Origin: Treponema sp.
GTDB lineage: Bacteria > Spirochaetota > Spirochaetia > Treponematales > Breznakiellaceae
Assembly: GCA_031267115.1 (NCBI GenBank)
Contig: JAIRZS010000065.1
Coordinates: forward strand, 1 to 8,873
Direction of reading: 5' to 3'
DNA: 8,873 nucleotides
The position numbers were made by a program, and so were the translations under genes. The notes beneath the pieces are model-generated. The model was not told the origin of the DNA, searched no databases, and saw nothing but the letters and a program-made list of their open reading frames with translations. Shown one piece after another: positions 5,158-8,873 of the stretch (position 1 is its first letter; every line of letters begins with the position of its first letter).

Positions 5158-6340
5158 GCCGTATCCTCCCCGTCCCCGGTATTCTCCCTGTTATTTTCCC
5201 CGATATGGAAAACAGTTCGCTGTCCGTTGACAGGGGCGCGGTTTGGTGAAGGACAATGCCGGTAAAGAAGGGGGACTGTTCCAGTTCCCGGAGCAGGCCG
5301 AGCGCGTCCTCGGCCTCGGCTTCAAAGCTGAATCTTTCTCCCTGGATGATGATTGAATGAAACCGCGCTCCCCGGATACGGCTGTAAATCTCCGCGATAA
5401 CGACATACGGATCCGGAAATTCGGTATTGCCCTGCCCAGGGGCGGGGACAGGTCCGGGATTCTCAAGGGCCTCGATTTCCGCAAGCAGCCTCTCGCTTTC
5501 ATCATGGCAGGCTTTCCGTTCGTCATAGCTTTGTTTGAGCAAAGCGGCGCTGTTTTCCGCTTTTGCCGTTACGATTTCCAGCGAGAGGAAAAGGAAGATT
5601 CCATAAAGGGCCAGGAGGAAAGCGGCAGCCTTTTTATTCAGGAAAGGGGCCTTTGTGTTTTTTTGGCGGAAAACCGCGTATTTACGGGTATTGATTTTAT
5701 CGTAGAGATCGCCTATGCCGATGATCCGGTGGTCCGTAAAACGCCGCATGAGGCTTTGGACATAATCGTCGCTTTCATCCGTGTCCTTTAAAATTATCGT
5801 CATCTGCCGCTCTTTTGTTTCGGTTTCTGGTTTTGGACAGAGGCTTTCAAGAAATTCAGGGGGAGGGCCGGCGCTTTTTCTTCCGGCTGCCGAATAGTCC
5901 TCGATTTCTCCGCCCGTAAAAGAAGCGGCCTCGACCCACTCCGGCGTGAGAAGCAGCGCCAGATCGCTGTCTTTTCCCGCGTACCTGCGGCCTGCAAGGA
6001 GAAAGGCCAGGCCAGGAATAACAGGCCCCTGTTTTTCCCGGAAGCGCAGGCCGGTTTCCGGCCCGGCTGTAAAAGCCGCCAGGGGCCGCGTCCGGTCCGC
6101 TGTTTTCCGGTTCCGGGGGAGCGGGAAATACTCCACGCAGGCGGTATCCGCGTTTCCCGGATAGCGGGACCTGAGTTCCCGGCGCACCGCCTTTTCACGT
6201 TGTTTCCGGGACAGCGGGGGAAGGCGCAGAATATCGGTTTGTACTTCCAGCGGGGAAAGTAAAACCACAGGTTTATTCCTCGCCGTGACGGCGGGACCCG
6301 GCCCGGCTAAGGGTACGGCATTGTTTACAAGCAGCGTCAT
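5150..6340 (-). CDS. gspL: Type II secretion inner-membrane protein GspL-like
   Basis: GspL joins the cytoplasmic ATPase GspE to the membrane platform and pseudopilus. The 396-residue product shows the whole layout: a cytoplasmic part (1-235) comparable to the actin-like PilM fold, with LPPLSRKQREKAVRREL matching the place where GspL/PilM proteins carry 'LP..lR..eL'. One membrane segment follows (about 237-258, KAAAFLLALYGIFLFLSLEI), then a coiled coil (260-293), a Pro-rich hinge (295-307) and a periplasmic ferredoxin-like domain (308-390; VVIAEIYSRIRGARFHSIII, FSFEAEAEDALGLLRELE, FTGIVLHQTAP). The length is normal. The start is ATG 6340, overlapping the gspK stop as ATGA, with GAGGT 4 nt upstream. 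The end overlaps gspM by 8 nt. The matching gspE is not in the window. Confidence 0.82.
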   Translation of the reverse strand: MTLLVNNAVPLAGPGPAVTARNKPVVLLSPLEVQTDILRLPPLSRKQREKAVRRELRSRYPGNADTACVEYFPLPRNRKTADRTRPLAAFTAGPETGLRFREKQGPVIPGLAFLLAGRRYAGKDSDLALLLTPEWVEAASFTGGEIEDYSAAGRKSAGPPPEFLESLCPKPETETKERQMTIILKDTDESDDYVQSLMRRFTDHRIIGIGDLYDKINTRKYAVFRQKNTKAPFLNKKAAAFLLALYGIFLFLSLEIVTAKAENSAALLKQSYDERKACHDESERLLAEIEALENPGPVPAPGQGNTEFPDPYVVIAEIYSRIRGARFHSIIIQGERFSFEAEAEDALGLLRELEQSPFFTGIVLHQTAPLSTDSELFSISGKITGRIPGTGRIRHE

Positions 6341-7440
6341 AAGTACCTCTGTTCAATGATTTGGTATTCGATTTCAACGGTTCCCTCAGGGCGCGGGCCG
6401 TCTGCATATAGTTCGGAAAAACCGGAATAAGATTCCGGGGGAAGGCCGCAGAGTACGGTCCTGAGCGTTTTGCGCCCATTGCTGACGGTTATTTCCCAGA
6501 ACCATGTTACGGACCCCAGATAATGCAAAAGCGGACTATCGGGCGGAACTCCCAGTATCAGGGGTATGCCGGCGCGGGCTATCCCCTCCGCCTCACGGCG
6601 GGCAAGAATATCCGAAAGCCGCGCCTCGGGCGATTCGATGCCGTAATCGGGGTAAGCCAGAAGTTCCCGCAACAAATCGGGATCGATGTGGTTAATGTTC
6701 ATCAGGGGTTCGGCGTTGATAAAGGGGAAAAATTCGCCGTAGTTTATCCCAAAAAGCGCGCGTAAATCCCCCGGAGAGGCGGCCCTGCGGTTGAGGAGCA
6801 GGGTTTCCACGGTATCCCGCAGTCTTTCAGCAGCATCGTCCGAACCGGTAAGGGAGCGGGCAAGGCTGCGCGCGGCAAATTCGTCTATCAGGTTTATGTT
6901 TGCCCACCCGTAGCAGGAAAAGTACTGTTCAAGATTTGCCTGGAGGAATAATCCTTCATAGGCCGAGGGCGAAAGGAAAAGCCCGTAATCTTCCCGGTAC
7001 TGCTGGAGATCGGCGGAGGTTTTTCCGGGCATGAAAAGCAGGGATAATGAAGTTTTGTCAAAGATGTTCTTTCTTGAAAAGTTAAGGTTTAACCGATCCG
7101 AAACAGGGATGATGTTTACCGTATAATCATTCCGCGCCTTTCCCTGCCAGGCCCAGACCTGGTCGCCAAAACACTGGATGCCGGGGCTGGGGTCATTCCG
7201 TATGGAATCGATCACACCGGCGGTAATTCTGTTTAACTCGGTAGAGATACTGTTATCGTGATGAAAACGGACCAGGGCCTGAAAGCCCGACTGAAGGTAG
7301 AACCCAATTCCCAGAACAAGGGAAGACAGGAGGATAAGCATAAAAAGAAAGTAAGTTGAGGCGTATCCGCCGTCGCTTTTTGAGGGCAGGAGGCCTGTCC
7401 GGGCCGTCGAACGTATCAATCGCGCCGCAAAGTTATCCAT
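6337..7440 (-). CDS. gspK: Minor pseudopilin GspK
   Basis: GspK is the large tip subunit of the T2SS pseudopilus, working with GspI and GspJ. The 367-residue product has a 25-residue leader ending SKSDGG, a prepilin-peptidase-type site after Gly25, and a hydrophobic helix (about 30-48, YFLFMLILLSSLVLGIGFY). Position +5 of the mature protein is Tyr30, not Glu; lack of Glu5 is a known trait of GspK. The large globular part contains two copies of the SAM-like helical signature: GWANINLIDEFAARSL (178-193) and LMNINHIDPDLLRELL (246-261). This pattern is diagnostic for the family. The C-terminus returns to strands (VTWFWEITVSNGRKTLRTVL). The start overlaps the gspJ end by 8 nt and the stop overlaps gspL by 4 nt. 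Ribosome site is weak (GCGGGGT), so translation is probably coupled. Confidence 0.9.
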   Translation of the reverse strand: MDNFAARLIRSTARTGLLPSKSDGGYASTYFLFMLILLSSLVLGIGFYLQSGFQALVRFHHDNSISTELNRITAGVIDSIRNDPSPGIQCFGDQVWAWQGKARNDYTVNIIPVSDRLNLNFSRKNIFDKTSLSLLFMPGKTSADLQQYREDYGLFLSPSAYEGLFLQANLEQYFSCYGWANINLIDEFAARSLARSLTGSDDAAERLRDTVETLLLNRRAASPGDLRALFGINYGEFFPFINAEPLMNINHIDPDLLRELLAYPDYGIESPEARLSDILARREAEGIARAGIPLILGVPPDSPLLHYLGSVTWFWEITVSNGRKTLRTVLCGLPPESYSGFSELYADGPRPEGTVEIEYQIIEQRYL

Positions 7441-8026
7441 AAAGACCCCGCTTTACCGGAAACGCGGAGAAAGGCGCCAGGGTGTAAAACGATCTGTTCC
7501 GGTATTCAAAATCAAGCTTCAGCGCCAGGGGGCGGCCCTCCCCGTTCCGGATAATATCGATATTTTTGACAAGCAGGGATTTGGGGCCGCGGTAGTATTC
7601 CCGCCCCTCCCCGTTGCCGTTTTCCAGGCTTTCCAGGCTAAGACGGTTTTCATCGTCAATTGAAAGGCGCAGAATCCCCTCCCTCGCGCCGCCGTAATAG
7701 GGTATTTCCAGAACCGCGCCGGGAAGGCCCGCCGCTTCCCCGGAAAAAACAGAGGCGCCTGCCTCTCTTTCCCAATAGGGGATGATCACTTCTCCCGCCT
7801 TTTCGCGGATCGTCTTGTCAAACTCAAGGAAATCCCGCAGGAAAAACAGCGTTTCCCTTGACCGGACGGCGTTTATGCCGGTACCGGACAGGAGGAAGAG
7901 AAGCACGGAGAGAAGCAGCGTGACTACGGCGATTGCCGGGAGTGTTTCCGCGAGTGTAAAGCCCCTGTCGTCCAAACCGGGCGCTGCCGGCATTCCGCTA
8001 TTTAAAGCGGCATTATTGTTTTTCAT
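7433..8026 (-). CDS. gspJ: Minor pseudopilin, GspJ-like
   Basis: The 197-residue product has a 22-residue leader and the classic type III signal DRGFTLAETLPAIAVV, cleaved after Gly22, with Glu at mature +5 (Glu27). A hydrophobic helix (about 31-47) follows, then a soluble domain with alternating strands (AVLEIPYYGGAREGILRLSI, LALKLDFEYRNRSFYTLAPF). Length, the place between a small pseudopilin and gspK, and the late strands fit GspJ, which forms the pseudopilus tip with GspI and GspK. Pro at mature +8 in the helix is unusual for a pilin-like N-terminus. It overlaps the preceding gene by 14 nt, and AAGGA lies about 10 nt before the ATG. An alternative name is a general prepilin-type protein (GspH), but order favours J. 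Confidence 0.78.
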   Translation of the reverse strand: MKNNNAALNSGMPAAPGLDDRGFTLAETLPAIAVVTLLLSVLLFLLSGTGINAVRSRETLFFLRDFLEFDKTIREKAGEVIIPYWEREAGASVFSGEAAGLPGAVLEIPYYGGAREGILRLSIDDENRLSLESLENGNGEGREYYRGPKSLLVKNIDIIRNGEGRPLALKLDFEYRNRSFYTLAPFSAFPVKRGLYG

Positions 8027-8273
8027 TGATGCCTGTCCTTTCCCTGTCGATAAGATTCCGCTCTTCGATTAGCCGGCCTGTATGCTCCGTCAGCTCCGTC
8101 AAAGCCCGCCTCCGGACATCCTGCGAATTCACAACGATGCCGAAAATTATCCCGCTGATGAATAAACAGAGCAGCGCGTCCAGCAGCACGGACCCGTATT
8201 CCGCCTTCCGGCGGTCTGTTTTGCCGCGCGTTTCCGGGGCCGCTTCATTCCCATGAACTGATATCCGCGTCAT
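8013..8273 (-). CDS. Very small minor pseudopilin, GspI/GspH-like, with Asp in place of Glu5
   Basis: Starting at ATG 8273 the product is only 86 residues. A 27-residue basic leader ends RRKAEYG; a hydrophobic helix follows (28-49, SVLLDALLCLFISGIIFGIV), then a charged helix (54-80) and little else. The prepilin-type site is Gly27/Ser28, and mature position +5 is Asp32, where most pseudopilins except GspK have Glu. 'S-V-L-L-D-A-L-L' resembles the GspI motif T-L-L-E-V-L, and position between gspG and gspJ also suggests I (or H). It lacks the C-terminal beta domain of ordinary GspI/H. The start is fixed by a strong AAGGAGG 8 nt upstream; an upstream ATG at 8363 would overlap gspG by far more. 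The gene overlaps gspG by 29 nt and gspJ by 14 nt. Confidence 0.7.
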   Translation of the reverse strand: MTRISVHGNEAAPETRGKTDRRKAEYGSVLLDALLCLFISGIIFGIVVNSQDVRRRALTELTEHTGRLIEERNLIDRERTGINEKQ

Positions 8274-8724
8274 TGCCGCTTCCTCCTTCCGTACCGTCCC
8301 CGCCGAATGACCTGATGCCGTATCGGGTATTGCCGGGGCCCGGCTGTCTGTATTCGTAGTCATTCCCCCAGGGGTCTTTGGGAATGGACTTGCCCAGATA
8401 CGGGCCGTTCCAGAGTTCCCCGCTCGACGTAGGTTTTTCCCAGAGGGCCATGAGTCCTTCCGTTTCCGAAGGGTATTCCCCGCAGTCCAGGAAATACGCG
8501 TCCAGGGAAATACAGAAGGTCTCTATCTGGCTTTTCGCGGTAACGATCCTGGCCCGATCCAGATACTTTGCCGCCATGAAACCCACAGAGGATGTCAGTA
8601 CCAGCACTATGCCGATGACAATTAGGGTTTCGATAAAAGTCCAGCCGCCTTCGGGGTCCTGGTATTCCAAAAAACCACGCCGGAATTTTGAAAATATCCA
8701 AAAGTCCTTTCTTCTTTTTTTCAT
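8245..8724 (-). CDS. gspG: Major pseudopilin GspG
   Basis: GspG is the main subunit of the periplasmic pseudopilus that drives substrates through the secretin. From ATG 8724 the product has 159 residues. The leader is 27 residues, ending DPEGG, with cleavage expected after Gly27; the mature N-terminus is WTFIETLIVIGIVLV with Glu at +5 (Glu32). The long N-terminal helix continues to about 80. Then come the family hallmarks: CGEYPSETEGLMAL, WNGPYLGKSIPKDPWGNDYEY, and the C-terminal calcium loop SFGGDGTEGG...NDADISSW with Asp143, Asp152 and Asp154. Length is close to normal apart from the long leader. The start is chosen because GGAGG lies 5 nt before it; TTG 8736 would place the ribosome site inside the gene. 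It is the first gene of the operon visible here. Confidence 0.95.
   Translation of the reverse strand: MKKRRKDFWIFSKFRRGFLEYQDPEGGWTFIETLIVIGIVLVLTSSVGFMAAKYLDRARIVTAKSQIETFCISLDAYFLDCGEYPSETEGLMALWEKPTSSGELWNGPYLGKSIPKDPWGNDYEYRQPGPGNTRYGIRSFGGDGTEGGSGNDADISSWE
8282..8288 (-). promoter_or_regulatory. Strong Shine-Dalgarno inside gspG for the small pseudopilin
   Basis: On the minus strand AAGGAGG lies 8 nt before ATG 8273. In the gspG frame it is part of the Gly/Glu-rich calcium-loop codons (E-G-G-S-G), so the same bases serve protein coding and ribosome binding. It sets the start of the small gene. Confidence 0.75.
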
Positions 8725-8755
8725 CGTTTCCTCCAAAGAAAGTAATAATGCTGCC

Positions 8756-8797
8756 TGTCAAGTATTTCCCAAACCAACCGGGTTTTGGGAAATACTT
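8756..8797 (-). promoter_or_regulatory. Perfect 14-bp inverted repeat upstream of gspG, next to a TTGACA
   Basis: AAGTATTTCCCAAA (8760-8773) and TTTGGGAAATACTT (8784-8797) are perfect reverse complements with a 10-nt centre that can extend the stem (AACC/GGTT). Weaker symmetry (CCTGT on both sides) goes further out. On the minus strand a full -35 hexamer TTGACA (plus-strand 8756-8761) overlaps the gspG-side arm, but I find no good -10 at the right distance. No U-run follows on either strand, so an operator or leader hairpin seems more likely than a terminator. Confidence 0.5.
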
Positions 8798-8822
8798 TGT
8801 TTACAGGTAACTATTCAGTCTA

Positions 8823-8845
8823 CACTTGCCAATAAATGCCAAGTG
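8823..8845. promoter_or_regulatory. Palindrome CACTTG-N11-CAAGTG near the right edge
   Basis: Six-base arms at 8823-8828 and 8840-8845. It lies about 100 bp upstream of gspG, in the last gene-free stretch of the window (8725-8873), and could bind a dimeric regulator. On the minus strand two TTGGCA copies, 4 bp apart, sit inside it. No function can be shown. Confidence 0.25.
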
Positions 8846-8873
8846 GGGGTAGCTCGAAAAAAATGACAGTTTT

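Noticed and set aside
5357..5791. Plus-strand open frame of 144 codons inside gspL
   Set aside because: Antisense shadow of a gene whose whole domain layout is clear; no start signal.
8823..8845. Sigma54-type promoter reading TTGGCATTTATTGGCA on the minus strand
   Set aside because: GG and GC are separated by 9 bases instead of 10, and it lies about 100 bp from gspG.

Overview
The window looks like chromosomal DNA of a Gram-negative (diderm) bacterium. It carries lipoproteins with Cys lipoboxes, a periplasmic sugar-binding protein, and most of the inner-membrane and pseudopilus part of a type II secretion system (T2SS). The GC-rich, Pro/Gly/Glu-rich coding style and the relaxed lipobox (L-C-S-C) made me think of a Treponema-like spirochaete. 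That is a guess from style; no marker gene in the window proves it.

Left part (1-1525, lower GC, + strand): the C-terminal end of an unrecognised gene runs in from the left edge. It is followed by an AT-rich hairpin and a complete ribose/galactose-type ABC substrate-binding lipoprotein. No permease or ATPase is present. Behind its stop lies about 245 bp with no intact gene. This stretch holds a diverged copy of a 32-bp piece of the binding-protein gene, displaced by exactly 300 bp. It runs into a fragment that reads like the C-terminal core of an L-fucose isomerase-family protein. I read this as the scar of a deletion or recombination in a sugar-use locus.

Middle part (1526-3178): a class I glutamine amidotransferase of the GMP-synthase-like group on the minus strand, then about 400 bp of intergenic DNA packed with short repeats (tandem copies, GGTGCCAGGCACC palindromes, a GC-rich multi-hairpin element), then a small cytoplasmic protein of unknown function on the plus strand that may be read from a leaderless transcript.

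Right part (3217-8724, minus strand): eight closely packed genes, each overlapping the next by 4-29 bp. In transcription order they are gspG (major pseudopilin), a very small minor pseudopilin (GspI/H-like), a gspJ-like gene, gspK (tip pseudopilin), gspL, gspM, a Pro-rich one-TM protein that could stand in for GspC/PilP, and a lipoprotein with a carboxypeptidase-regulatory-like domain plus helical repeats. The first four would build the periplasmic pseudopilus, and GspL and GspM the inner-membrane platform. The last two are not standard T2SS proteins and could link the platform to the outer-membrane secretin. The secretin (GspD), ATPase (GspE), platform protein (GspF) and prepilin peptidase are not in the window. 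A perfect 14-bp inverted repeat sits just upstream of gspG.

No tRNA, rRNA, CRISPR array, transposase or phage gene was seen.
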